Both the position numbers and the translations under genes were made by a program. The notes under the pieces are model-generated. The model made no database searches. It was not told the DNA's origin and saw only the letters and a program-made list of their open reading frames with translations. 64,000 nt of DNA, from the NCBI GenBank assembly GCA_950022655.1, contig OX465588.1, positions 25,529,525 to 25,593,524 of the forward strand. Reading direction: 5' to 3'. Of this stretch, positions 15,335 to 26,544 are shown piece by piece (position 1 is the stretch's first letter; every line of letters begins with the position of its first letter). The stretch comes from Alentia gelatinosa. Its lineage: Eukaryota > Annelida > Polychaeta > Phyllodocida > Polynoidae.

Positions 15335-15545
15335 CTCGGTGGCTAAGCAGTAGGGGCGTTCGCCTCGAGCATGGGAGATCAGGAGTTCAAACCCCGGTTG
15401 GGTCATACAAAAGACTTGCACAAAAATGGTACCCACTGCCTATTTGGCTTAACACCCGCCATTAGAATGAGGTGTAGGGGGCTAGGGCCTGAGTGGAAGA
15501 ACGGCTATATAGCCAAATTCTCTGATTATATACACACAATATTCC
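15335..15545 (+). mobile_element. tRNA-derived SINE, family 2
   Basis: TGGCTAAGCAG at 15340-15350 is an A box and AGTTCAAACCC at 15384-15394 a B box, at a tRNA-like distance of about 34 bp. A unique body follows (ACCCACTGCCTATTTGGC and CACCCGCCATTAGAATGAGG) and then an AT-rich end. It differs from family 1 in body and tail. It lies about 110 bp upstream of the kinase exon acceptor. Confidence 0.68.
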
Positions 15546-15654
15546 CTTAATAAAAATTGCTTTAAAAAAAACCCCATAAAATTACAAGTGATACCTCTCC
15601 CTCACTACATGACAATTTCCTGTATCACCAGTGTCTTTTCCGTTGTCCTTCCAG

Positions 15655-15867
15655 GGGGAAGTTCGCCGTCGTCAAGCGGTGCCGACACCGGCAGAATGGC
15701 AAGGAGTACGCCGCCAAGTTCCTGCGCAAGCGGCGGAAAGGCAAGGACTGCCGTTCCGACGTCATCCAGGAGATCAAAATGCTGGAGATTGTACGCAAAC
15801 ACCCGCGCCTTGTCCACCTCGTCGAGGTCTTCGAGACGTCGCACGAACTCATCATAATCACAGAATA
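15655..15867 (+). CDS. STK17: DRAK/STK17-family Ser/Thr kinase, internal exon with N-lobe (subdomains I-V)
   Basis: This internal coding exon runs from acceptor tccttccag to donor gtaagt. Its first base completes a split codon (phase 2) and the last two bases (TA) are finished by the next exon. The 70 full codons start GKFAVVKRC, the second half of the Gly-rich loop. AAKFL carries the ATP-anchoring lysine (K21 of the exon) and VIQEIKML the helix C glutamate (E39). The stretch KRRKGKDC between them is characteristic of DRAK/STK17 and separates it from DAPK1-3, MLCK and CaMK relatives. The exon ends IIITEY at the hinge, so the gatekeeper is Thr (residue 69), where the vertebrate relatives I recall have Leu. 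Family members are CaMK-group kinases linked to apoptosis and to myosin light-chain phosphorylation. The upstream exon encoding the start of the Gly-rich loop was not found. Family assignment is firm; the choice of DRAK rather than another DAPK-like member is strong but rests on motif memory. Confidence 0.95.
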
Positions 15868-18856
15868 GTAAGTCATCAGTGTCATTCTCCTACCCCTCAT
15901 AGGAATCTCCATAGACTTAACATTGTGTGACTGTATGCCACGGTTATCCCATACAATATTTATATGCAACTGGCGTCATACGAAGTCAAAAACATGTGAC
16001 AGGGTAGGATAAAATCTAAACTTAATTTCATATAATTGTTTAAATGCCATTCGTTGTCCTTCACTAGAGGTATTACTCAGCTCCACTTCGTGATATCATT
16101 CCCCGAAGACAACTCATGCCATATGAACGATAATATGACATTTTGTGATGTTTCGTGATATTCTCCAACCTAATGATCCTATACGGGAATCCCAACTCAA
16201 TTTAATTTCTTCTAGTTTTACAGATTAGGCATAGTGTTAGTGTCTCTACCATTCACATACTTGGCGTGACTTGAGAAGTGATTGCTCAGTCAAGTTGTAC
16301 ACAGAGCTGGGGACAATTAGTGGGTCGGCTCTGCTTGTTTATGTACATAACTGTGAAAGGAAACTGCCGTGTGGTTCTAGTCAAGGGAATGAGAACTCGT
16401 GTTGGATTACCCAGTGTATAAAAAACCAACAATGTTTTCTCGTAATGTCAACGGCTGCTCGATTTTATGTATAGTAAAACAGTGGCATCAGGTGAAGGCT
16501 ATTGTCTTCATATGGCTCCATGATATGATATAAGGTAAAACCTCATAGGAAGTTGTTATCTTTATCATATTGGCTTTTTCCTTGAGCTTTTAGTTGTAGG
16601 GAGTTGTAGGGAAGTCTTCCATAATCGGGGCTGGGGTCCCACAGATCTCTCAACTGAACAGGATTTCCTCGTCGCGAATTCATCTCGTTATGCCCTGTTT
16701 TTACATTGAACTAAAAAACAGGTTGGTGTGCGCTTTGGGTGAGACGGAGACGACGAGGTATTACACCGCAGGTTACTTTCATTTTTTGTGCACCGTGCAA
16801 CACTTGATACGAGTCTGATTTATCGTGTGACGGCTGGGGATGGTTGGTTATCCCTGTGCCTGTCCGTGACGTGTCCCCGCCACCTCCCTTCACAGGTGGA
16901 GGGATGCTCACACAGGAAGGGCCTTTGTTCTGACGGCCGTGGATTTCCCCCTAAGCCACAAATCCCTCAGCTCTCTCCACAGGCTAAGGCAGCGTTTAAT
17001 ACACGCGTGGGTGGGCCAGTCGACACCCCTTTGACTCTTGCCGACCACCTATTTTGCGAGAAATGTTGTGTGTAGTCTTTGTGATTAATATTTATGGCAT
17101 AAATCAAAGAGTGCCACTTAGAGGATGTATGTATATCTTTCAGTCACCCTTAGAAGGTGATTTCACCATTGCCAATTTCCGTGGTTCATTGTACGTATCT
17201 GTATTTAGAATTTTGTCTTTTGGTACGTAAGTAGCATTACAACTTTCCAGTTATCGTCACATACAAATGATAGAGGTGGTAAACAGAAGACCCCTCGCAT
17301 AGTCTCTTATTTATACATGGCTAAATGTCCTAATTCCTCTAACTTCTAAGGTCATCGGCAGTAGCATTAGTAAAGGGCTTGTTGTTGTCGGGCTTATTAT
17401 AGTGAAGAACTTCCTCTGCGATATTTCATTATGCAGGATGACTATGGAATGAAGAAGTTCTCAGCTTGGTATGCCTTCATGGGTAATTGATGAACTCAAA
17501 CAAGGTTTATATCGTAGGGCGTCCGGGAAGTGTGCAGCAGCATAGAATATAGCTAAACATATAACGTACATGACTCATAGGCGGAAAGGAATGTCGTCTG
17601 CTGAATATGTGACGTCAGTAAAGGTCTTTGTATATATAATACTGGAACAATGCTGGAATATCTATCAGGAATATGCACATACCATGTACACATCCCAAAC
17701 AAAAACATACACAATGAACATATGCCATGTATTCTATATACGGTGTGATATACACGCTGAAATTACACTATAATTTTGTAGTGACTTAGTCCAGGGAGTA
17801 TGGGTCCTAGAAACCCGACAACTTCTAGGTTTAGTGCATATGGTGCCAGAGATTACAGCTCATTATGGACCGGGAACCGAGATTGACGAACAGAATATCT
17901 TTTTAACGCATGGTGACCCTGGTGTCACTTTAGACGTATATCCATCATATATCTGCTTTGTTGAGCGGTGAGGCTGGATGACTGTCTGGTGGTCATAGGT
18001 ATCGTGGTATGGCTGACTGCCAGGTCAAGCGGTGATTAGAATGTACATGGCGTCCAATCAGTACTTGTCACCGCTGTATTAATTGTGCTGCTAAGACGGG
18101 TGTCGACCTTTGCGTGCCGACGAGTCATATATAATTATGTATCAAAGCAGGTATATGTATGACTGGCTGCCTGGTAGAAGACTGCATTCATTGAAAGCAA
18201 ATAAATCTAGATGAAAAAGACCATCAATATGAAATATGATCATTTACTCATAGCCAATAGAACTTGGATAATATACAAAAAACGACTGGTAAACAGTTTA
18301 GAGTCCCATGTAGACTGTGTATTTAACTGGTATTACCCTTCCTTTTTCGCAATATCATTCATGTTGATACATAACTGAAGTGTATCCTGGCCTGGTACAA
18401 GATCCGCTCAATCCAGGCAGTTGCCATGATGTAGACTACTTGTTTATCGTCACTCAGTTTCTGGGGTATCCTGTATCAGATGCTGTCTATCCTCCCTATC
18501 ATACAAACAGGATGATCGTCATAGCAGTGATCAAGTTACCTTTTTCTCTTTATCCAATGACCCAGCACCGTACACCAGGACACACGGAAACGGCTCTGTT
18601 TCCCACAGTAAAGCATTCCTCAGGGTGACACAGACATAAGATTGCAATCACCAAGAATATCTTTTTGCCTTGATATATATTACCATAAAAGCTAGATTGG
18701 AGTTTGCAGAATGGTTTTTATTTTGCTTGATATCACGAATTGCTATAGAAAAGGATGAATTGAACTCTAAGTAGTATAATAAAACGTATACCAGTATGCA
18801 GACTGCTTTGTTACCATTACAACATCACATACCTACTTAAGAGTCTGTTGTATTAT

Positions 18857-18992
18857 CCATGGTATACAAAGTATTCAATGGAAATATATGGGGACTCAGT
18901 AAACCACTAAACATTATGTAAAAATGATCAGATACCATAACCATGGTATACAGATTCAAAACCATGGTATACGGCCCCAAAGCCATTGTACA
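18857..18992. repeat. CCATGGTATAC words
   Basis: CCATGGTATAC occurs at 18857, 18940 and 18961, with a degenerate GCCATTGTACAC at about 18981. Irregular spacing argues against a satellite. The minus-strand frame with YTMV repeats comes from this. Confidence 0.6.
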
Positions 18993-20296
18993 CGGGAAAA
19001 TAGTCCTTTTGTGCTTTAGAGCAAAGGAAATAGTTCCTACTGATAGAACCTTTGATATGGCAATTCTTGGGTTTAATTTACTCGTGAAGATGGATAATAA
19101 ATATAACAAACGATAGTTTTGTGGACAGACGGCTCTGCAAACCACTCAAGGTTGACGTCGTGATACACCACCTGATGCTCGTTCATTACTACGCGCCAAC
19201 CCCTCGTGGTTTACGGCCGCCTGTCAACAGAAGTTGACAAGAGTCCCATACCGGTTCTTGTGGTGGCACAATGCGGTACGTCTCATTTTAAAGTAGCTCG
19301 TCACCTTTTAAAGTGGGTGGCGGGATTGCTCAGGGCCGTAATTACCGCCAGCGAGACCGGAAATGGTGCTTGTTGCCAAGTGAAGAGTATACCCAGCGTG
19401 TTGCGATGGAGATCCACTCGTATCATCCCCCTGTGTCAGCTGATAGCCATGTCCCCAGAGAGAGAAGGGTCATTTAGTGTTTACCTGTACAATATACCAA
19501 TCCCCACATCTAATTATAGGGCACATAGTCATTGTATTATGGAGGCAGCCATATTGTCCCCCGATGCTAAACAAAAAACCACGTGGCGCGTCCAGTTATT
19601 AATGGATTTTATTAAAAATGTTGGGCTTTTTTGTTTGCCACAATTGGGTCTTTAGCCTCGTCTCATCTATAGATTTTGAAAGTAGAAAATAGAAGTCGCC
19701 CCCCTATTACAGTGGCGCTGTCTTACAATTGCCTGGTGGATGATGGCGGAACTAGCAATCACTCTGTACCCCACACACCACCTTGTCTGCTAACGTGTCA
19801 ATATTACAAATAACCAGGATTTTATTAAAGTAAGTTAGTAAGGTGTCACGTTTGAAATTCCAGGTTGTTTCATTGAGGTTTGAGAAGGAGGAATGTGTTG
19901 TATGTGAGAGTGCCCTGTCAGGGCGGCTGTTTTGCATCTTGTCGCACCGTTTCCTGTTTACTATCTCAAGTCGGAGTTGACACTCAGTGTTCACAGCCTC
20001 TTCACGTTCTCCTACCTCAACGTATTGCTGACACTTGACGAGACGTCAACACAATTTTTGATTTAAAAAAAACAACCCACCAACCTTTCTTAGAAAAGAG
20101 ATGTGCCCAACCATTTCTAACCAAAACAATGTTAGATGATGTTTATATCCCTGAAGGTGTAAACACGTCGCTGCTGTGTTTGTACGATCGCCTGGACGTT
20201 GTTGAAGATAACCCTTTGTGTAGGACAACCAATCTCATCCAAAGATGGCGTAGATTTGCTCAGGAGTAGCTCACTGAGTAAACCACGAGCTTGTCC

Positions 20297-20412
20297 TTAT
20301 AGCTTTACGAAGATCTTGGTTTCCCTGAGGAAGGCCAGAATTTCTTTCAAACACTGATAAGAAAGAAATCCTGGCATTCCTCGGGGAAACCAAGATCTTC
20401 GAAAAGCTATAA
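20297..20412. repeat. Near-perfect long hairpin, 52-bp arms
   Basis: The left arm 20297-20348 (starts TTATAGCTTTACGAAGATC) and the right arm 20361-20412 (ends GATCTTCGAAAAGCTATAA) pair with four differences out of 52, around a 12-base loop. It is either a foldback element or a hairpin RNA source. I see no coding capacity. Confidence 0.85.
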
Positions 20413-21588
20413 AAAGTGAAATTTTTATGATGAAATCTTCCCTTGCTCCTCCAAGAGCACTTAAAAATCGTTGGGGAAATCCACGATTGCAAAAGCTTCA
20501 ATCAATGAGGAAGTCTGGAAAGAACCTACAATCGTTGAACGAACGTAAAATCAATCAAACACATAAACAAACAGCACCCGGCATACGGACAGACTGTAGT
20601 AAAACATGGACATACTCCAACACTACACAGAGAAGCCAGATCTCCGGTTATTTCAACTCCATGATAACTTGCTTCACAACATCGCTGTCATGGCGATGTT
20701 GACATTGTGGCATCACGTCACTAAGCGAAAATTCGATGATGACAGCGCTGACGACTGAAGCATGAACTCGTCATTCACACAGTAGCATCAGCCGTTGATG
20801 GCTGGGTTTAGCCTCGTATTGCCATTATTTCCATCGTTTAATGGTGTATTGATTTTTGGTCATATGTGAAAAAATAGCCAGTGGACCCGACCCTTTCTCA
20901 AACAGGGCTGGGTTCCTCTGCCATAGAGCCCTCCACCGGTTCATCATTCAAAAAAAATGAATTGATAAAAATATACCCATTCGTCTTTTATAACCTTCAA
21001 AACAGTTGACTCTTACTTTTATAACTGTGTATTTAGAAGTAGTTTTCTAGTGAAGCTTGGCTGCTTCTCAAGTTCAACCATTTTGTTCAGTCTTCCTTGC
21101 TGGTTTCCGAACTGCAAAGTGCCTCGCCAATTAACATAGAACAGCTGTTCACCCCTCAATGGAGATGAGGGGTGAATACTTTACCTAGAGATGAGGAGAA
21201 TTCGGAAAATTCCCTGTATATTGCTTCTAGACGTCACTGGCATCTCTGGGCAGGGAAGTCGGTGTTCGGGGCGTGATTGTGTAGCCTACCATTAGCAGTT
21301 CTGGCAGTGAGGATGCTGCCCCTCGGCGAGCCCAGAATCACGATCCGAGCAGAATGACACCTTTTTTTTGGCACTCGGTCTGGCCGCCGATGTCCGTCAT
21401 CGTGTCCGGTCGGCTTGTTGGCTTCTCCGGGATTCGGGTCCACGTTGTGGTGGACGGGGAGGAAAAAAATGATCCGCTGTACCTTGTAAACAGCCCTGGG
21501 TGCCATCCAGAGGAGACCCCCACCACCCAATGTTCCATGCAGGGCGACAGCTGGAACCCCTGATGCCATCGTGGTTGTATACCAGGGT

Positions 21589-21888
21589 GGGGAGTTAGCT
21601 CAGTGGTAAAGAGCACTGGATTTGTAAGCACCCCAGGTTGTCGGACTTTGTTGATTGGAGTCCCACTGCAGCCACTTTTCTCCTGCACCCCCAGCAGTGG
21701 TAGATGTACTACTATATCAAAGTCCAATCCTTTTCATATCATACCTATGTGGTGTGGGAAGTAAAAAAAACTCACCTCAGTAAATGTTTCGGGGTGGGAT
21801 TTCTTCCTACATTCATTTCATAGATTCGGTCAAACCCAAAGTAAGTCTAATTGAACAAATTGGACATAGAACTACTCAAACAAACAAA
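21589..21888 (+). mobile_element. tRNA-derived SINE, family 1, full length
   Basis: The head resembles a tRNA: GGGGAGTTAGCTCAGTGGTA holds a perfect pol III A box (TAGCTCAGTGG, 21596-21606), and GATTGGAGTCC at 21653-21663 is a near-consensus B box. The body contains TATATCAAAGTCCA, GTGTGGGAAGTAA, CTCACCTCAGTAAATGT and ATTTCATAGATTC. The tail is ACTCAAACAAACAAAT. The anticodon region is not a normal tRNA loop, so this is a SINE and not a tRNA gene. Confidence 0.75.
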
Positions 21889-22832
21889 TCGTGGTTGTAT
21901 CCTACTAAACGGTTACTTAGTTTATCCTAAGCTACGTTGTAATGGGAATTTCGTTACGGTAGACTGTATATAGTGTATTAGACTTGATCAAGTCTTTGAT
22001 TATGATTCATTCAATTATTAAAATAAATCAATATAAAATGCATTACACCATGTACATTGTAAGCTTCCCACAGCTGGCCCAGGAGTCCTGTGCCAACTGT
22101 CAGGTGGAGAGTAGGGGTGGGGGTAAAGGGAGGCAGTGGTAGGACGTAGGACACAGGGACTGAGGTCAGTCTAATAGTTTATCAATACGATAAGATTGAA
22201 TACCCTCGTAATGATAAAGCGTTGCGCTATGGTCACTTTCTATTACTGTATTTCCTATATGATACATACTGATTGGTGTTGTATTGGGTTGGGGACAGAT
22301 TGCGATGCAATGCCGTCTGAACGCACAATCAGTGTGACTTTATGATTCGTATCTGAGACAAAAAAAGACACGTGTTTCTCCTCCTTAACCCTGGACATTC
22401 TCTGGTGTACACATGCAAGAAAGATATGCTTAGTGAATTGTTCCATCTCATTTATTACAATATGGAATACATATTGTGATAGTCTAGAGTGTAAATTGGT
22501 CATTTATACCACGTGTACTTTTAAGTTGAAGGCCTCTTAATTTAGCTTGAACATTTCTTCTAAACCGGGTAACTTTCTTTGGAATTGACTATTTACGGAG
22601 ATACTTAATTAGCGCTCATACTGGGAAGTCACCTGTCCCAAGGCACGTTATGTGTATGTGTTAATCATTCAGTATTGTTGTTCTCAATCCCCTTCGGGCA
22701 AGGTCTAAAATTAACTCTCTTCGTCCTCTGTGTGTCAAGCCATTACAACCAGGCTTTGTCCAGCAACCACGGCCACACTAGCCCACACTAGCCCGGAGAC
22801 CTGGCCAATGTGTTCACTCACATATAAGGCCA

Positions 22833-22915
22833 GGTAACGTCTGCCATTTTTTGGTGCATTATGGGTAACGCCCGCCATTTTTCTGGTGCACCAGGGGTAA
22901 CAGCCGCCAATTTCT
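22833..22915. repeat. Short tandem repeat of about 32 bp
   Basis: Two complete units and one partial unit of GGTAACGTCTGCCATTTTTT then GGTGCATTATGG. Each of the first two has a GCCATTTTT core resembling a YY1 site. Confidence 0.7.
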
Positions 22916-23504
22916 ACGCTGGTTTACTCTCTAGAGAGCATGGCGAAAGCTGTTAGTTATCTTTTATCTTTTGATATTACTTCATTTTGTATCATGGTAC
23001 ATTATGAATAAGCACTAGTAAATTATTTGGCGAACCTCGTGAGGGAGAGAGGTTGTGCTGGTTTTCCTTGCCATTGCAAATCAGCAGCGTATCATTGAAA
23101 GTTCCAGGTCGATCACATGTTGCTCTCGCTGGGCATTACCTGTCCCATTGTTTAATGGGGCAGGGGACCAGTCTACGGCCACACGCGTTCAAGCCGGAGA
23201 CCCAGAAAGCGAGAAATGCAGTGATTTTTAGAATTGCTAACGAAAAATGGCCTGTATGTGAGCTTTTATTTCATATTTTACCTGATTATAGCTTCTGAGA
23301 TGCTGGTTTATCGATAGGAGATATCCCTGTGGGCCTTGTCATGTGGAATGCCGCCTTAGAACCCTGGACTGCGTCCCACATATTGATAGAACATCTCACG
23401 GTTGAGATCAGATGGACCATGGCTGTTGAAACCAAATGGCATATGATAGAAAGTCGACGTAAAATCATTTACGTTATGTAAAGGGGTATATATTTGGGTA
23501 ATCT

Positions 23505-23710
23505 TATCTTACTCCTGATATTTCTCCCCATAGACTTAACATTGGAAACTCATATCCAACGCCCGTTGAGTATTTAGAGTTAGCCCTTTAGTTAATAAGA
23601 AGGGTGAGATAAATTCAGAAACCTATTCAAGTTTGCAGTGTGAATTACAGTAGCTTCAAACGAGATAGGATCGAGCTCTGACCCTTAAACTTTCATAGGT
23701 TTCCTCTATA
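23505..23710 (+). mobile_element. Composite element, second and shorter copy
   Basis: The same two modules occur in the same order as at 41785. TATCTTACTCCTG opens the first module, CATAGACTTAACATTGGAAACTC matches its core, and AGGGTGAGATA closes it at 23611. The second module starts ATTCAGAAACCTATTCAAG and ends CTTTCATAGGTTTCCTCTATA. Internal deletions shorten both modules. Confidence 0.78.
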
Positions 23711-25080
23711 ATATCACACTGTCACTACCATCTACCAACGGGTCTTATACAATTTCAGACCCTGGTTTCAAGATACTTTGCCCCTCGAAGAGCTAGCCCA
23801 TATACTTGTAGTATTACTTTTTATTCCTACACTGGCTAATCATCAACCAGTAGCCTCCATTGTAGTAGCCTGTCTCTGCCGTGCTTAGGTAAAAAAAGTG
23901 AAACTCGCCTAAAACATACACCGTCACTGACTCATATCTATACACACCACCTACCAAAAGTACGAAACGGCATTTACCCAACACAATACAGGACTACTTG
24001 ACTAGGTCCTGTTCCTACGTGACAGCGTCCCGACGAGTGCCGCAAATCGGCTCGATCCGCGTCGCAAAGCGTCTCGATTGACGTCGTAAAATCAGTGAGA
24101 TCCGGTTGGCAGGTGGGGCGGATTACGATGAGGTCAGCCGGTTCAGAGATGAACGACAACATTGTTGTCGCTTTGCTATAAAATCCGCCCCCGCCAACTA
24201 ATTCACGCCAAGTTGTTGAATATACTTCATTGTGACGTGTTTTCTCAAACCAGTGCGAAGTTTTTCATCTAGATAGTCTAGTTCCCATTCAGCTCCCAGT
24301 AGGTGCCCTAAATCATGGACATGTAGAGAATATACTGTCCATGCTTAAATCAAACGTGTATTCTCCTTCCTTTTATAGTATTATTGTTTCATTGCATTTA
24401 GTAAATGATTTAATGCTGTGACTCTTTTATATCAACCCGCTCCCCCTTTCATCCCTAGCAAAGATATTACTAGAGAAAAAAAAATCCTACAAACAAAAGA
24501 AATATTAGTATCCATATGAGAATTCCCCTCCTTGCGTTAAATAGTTCACATGCCAAACTGGTGACCCCACTCGGTTCTACATGTGTATACGATGCTAGTG
24601 TTAAGTGTGAATGCTCGGTCTCCACTTGTATTCCAGTGGCCAAAGATACGTTGTTCTCACGGAGAGTCGCATACATACACACATTGGTATTTATATATAC
24701 AGTGTGTAGGTTATAATGTCCCCATTAGTGTGGGAAAGAACGAAGAACTGTGCTAACCCTGGCACTGGAGTAAGAAAGGAATAGGGGAGGGTGATCTGCA
24801 GTCTGGAGGTGAATAGCTGGAACAAACAGACGGGGGTAATAAGTTATGCATCTAGATATTACGGTTGCAAGGCTGTCTGACACAAGCCAAGTGAAATAAA
24901 TTCTCTTTGTGAATATAAGAGTATATTCCTTATTCCTTATGCGATAATAGAAATTCTAGACAGTTACTGGTGAAAATCCACGGTTATTTGACGGATGCTG
25001 CATTCCATGAAGTGTTCCAGCTGGGACTGCTGGGTGTGGAGCGAGTGATCTGCCATTTTTGTTTCATGAAATGATGTTGT

Positions 25081-25098
25081 GGGGGGGGGGGGGGGGGG
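25081..25098. repeat. Poly-G run
   Basis: About 18 consecutive G. A similar run lies at about 57370-57387 and C runs at 3900-3912, 28733-28750, 31678-31703 and 45980-45994. Such runs are prone to length error in assembly. Confidence 0.9.
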
Positions 25099-25670
25099 TT
25101 AGTTAATGGCATATTACATATCTGAGCAGGGTGTGGCTACATACCATCAAGATCCATGAAATCTATTCTCACATAAAGAATTACCATCCTCAATGTGTGA
25201 GTTGATAACGATTTATAATAAGTTTTCCTTTCTTGTCTGTAATGACACGATTATGGTACGGGGAGCACTTCATTAAATATTTATCATTTAGGACTTGGTA
25301 GTTGGCGTTAGAGACATTTTTTGGTGGAATGCTGCTATGACCTAAAGAAAAGAATAGATTATTTTCTGTTTCTATAACTAATCGTCAAAGGGTAGATAAA
25401 ATCTAATCAGATCATCTAAGTTTCCGTTGGTTAGAAGATATTCATTGAACTACCGGAACTGGAAATGAAGTGCTATTCAGTGATGTCATTATAGCCACAT
25501 TTTTCAGTTTTTCATGTCGGTCTAAAAAACATAGTAGAAGACAAACAAAACCTGATATAAATACCTGGCGGTTATTATACGTGTACATGATATTGTCACA
25601 GTACACAAACATGTACCGGGGCAGACTGGACATGAGGCCGAGTGGAAGGCCGAGTGGACGGCCGCTGGTC

Positions 25671-25707
25671 GGGGCTGGGGGTCGGTGTCGGGGGTCGGGG
25701 CCGGGGG
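25671..25707 (+). repeat. G-rich tract with quadruplex potential
   Basis: Five runs of four or five G occur in 37 bases, with short loops. Just upstream (about 25634-25662) GGCCGAGTGGA is repeated in tandem. Confidence 0.7.
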
Positions 25708-26159
25708 ATCGCGGCTAGAGTTTATGATCCTCCATGACCACGGACTGCTAGTTCTAACCGAGGGGATCTAATGGATCCAGATGACTCAAAACGAGCAGAG
25801 GAAAAAAAGACATAGCGTGGTCAACGTACCGGAAAACCAACCATGCGGAACGAAACAGTCATCCCGCCTATGTTGAGATGTTTGTGCCACCATTTCTATA
25901 CATCCGAATGCATATATATCTAAGAAGTATACCACTGACCTCAAAGTCCATTTACTTTAGGGTCATCTAATTTGGCTAGAATGGCATTACATTCCCTTTC
26001 GGTAACTAGAGCGCTGTTTCTCCTTTAATCACATTGATAAGTCAATAGCCCGAAGTCATACGTTATCTTAGTTTCTACTTTTACTTTGGTTTACAAAAAT
26101 TGAAGTTGTGAGAAACACATACACAAAAAACAGACACAGTTGATTTCATTCAAAATTGT

Positions 26160-26250
26160 TTTATTGCAACCAAGATAACAATCGTATTGTGTGATATACA
26201 GTATCAGCGGAACAAGACGTTTCGTGCTACTTTATAGCACTTCTTCAGGT
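26160..26250 (-). mobile_element. Penelope-like element terminus with hairpin
   Basis: On the minus strand it reads CTGAAGAAGTGCTA, a five-base loop, TAGCACGAAACGTC, and then an AATAAA-type signal about 50 bases on (GCAATAAAAC). CTGANGA, a stem, then CGAAACG is the arrangement seen near the ends of Penelope-like retroelements. The hairpin is at 26219-26248. U to A in CTGAAGA would disable a hammerhead core. Confidence 0.5.
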
Positions 26251-26490
26251 GATCTACCAAAAGGTTATGTACAAAAACTTCACTGGTTTAAACTTTTCTA
26301 AATATTTGCCTGGTGTTTGTATATGAATTTCTCTCGATGTCTCGTGTGTTAGTTTGGTTGGTAAGACGGTAGGCCAATCAAGTAGAACCGAAATGAGTTT
26401 AGGTTGATTCACAGAGAGAACTCCTGCTAATACATGTACTTATATAGAACGTCCTGACCATGCTGTACAATTTACAGAACGAGATGGTAA

Positions 26491-26544
26491 TTTACGGTTT
26501 GTACGGACCGAGGCATTTATGCCGAGTTCCGTACAAACCGTAAA
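26491..26544. repeat. Perfect 17-bp palindrome with inner palindrome
   Basis: TTTACGGTTTGTACGGA (26491-26507) pairs perfectly with 26528-26544. The 20-base loop itself contains the palindrome GGCATTTATGCC. Further TCCGTAC or GTACGGA words lie nearby at about 26549, 26563 and 26693. It may be a MITE core or a cruciform site. Confidence 0.85.

Larger units (their letters stand above)
1..15654 (+). other. Upstream flank or first intron of the kinase gene
   Basis: The splice acceptor at 15654 shows that the sequence just upstream is intron. How far it extends is unknown, because no exon encoding the first part of the Gly-rich loop was recognised and the first exon may lie before base 1. Visible contents are a MITE at 846-1122, a diverged MITE at about 4200-4457, a GC-richer motif cluster near 6040-6110, a repeat at 8705-8878 shared with 39418-39572, and a SINE at 15335-15545. 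Between these I see only AT-rich sequence with homopolymer runs, for example C-rich at 3900-3912. All open frames are short, lack recognisable domains and have no splice context, so I read none of them as genes. Confidence 0.6.

Noticed and set aside
15588..15969. Alternative frames over the 15655 exon on both strands
   Set aside because: They are shadows of the real kinase exon. Only the frame with GKFAVV, AAKFL and splice-phase agreement is supported.
19206..19655. Plus-strand frame of 149 codons
   Set aside because: It begins with GTG, has no recognisable domain, no splice sites of note at its ends and no repeat relation. It can arise by chance in 18 kb of intron.
21234..21569. Minus-strand frame with VDPNPGE resembling a 2A-like or LINE motif
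   Set aside because: The motif lacks the final proline of the NPGP signature, no reverse transcriptase or endonuclease motif is near, and the resemblance is only a few residues long.
21589..21670. tRNA gene
   Set aside because: A and B boxes are present but the acceptor stem does not close and the anticodon arm is not formed. The downstream body and tail show a SINE.
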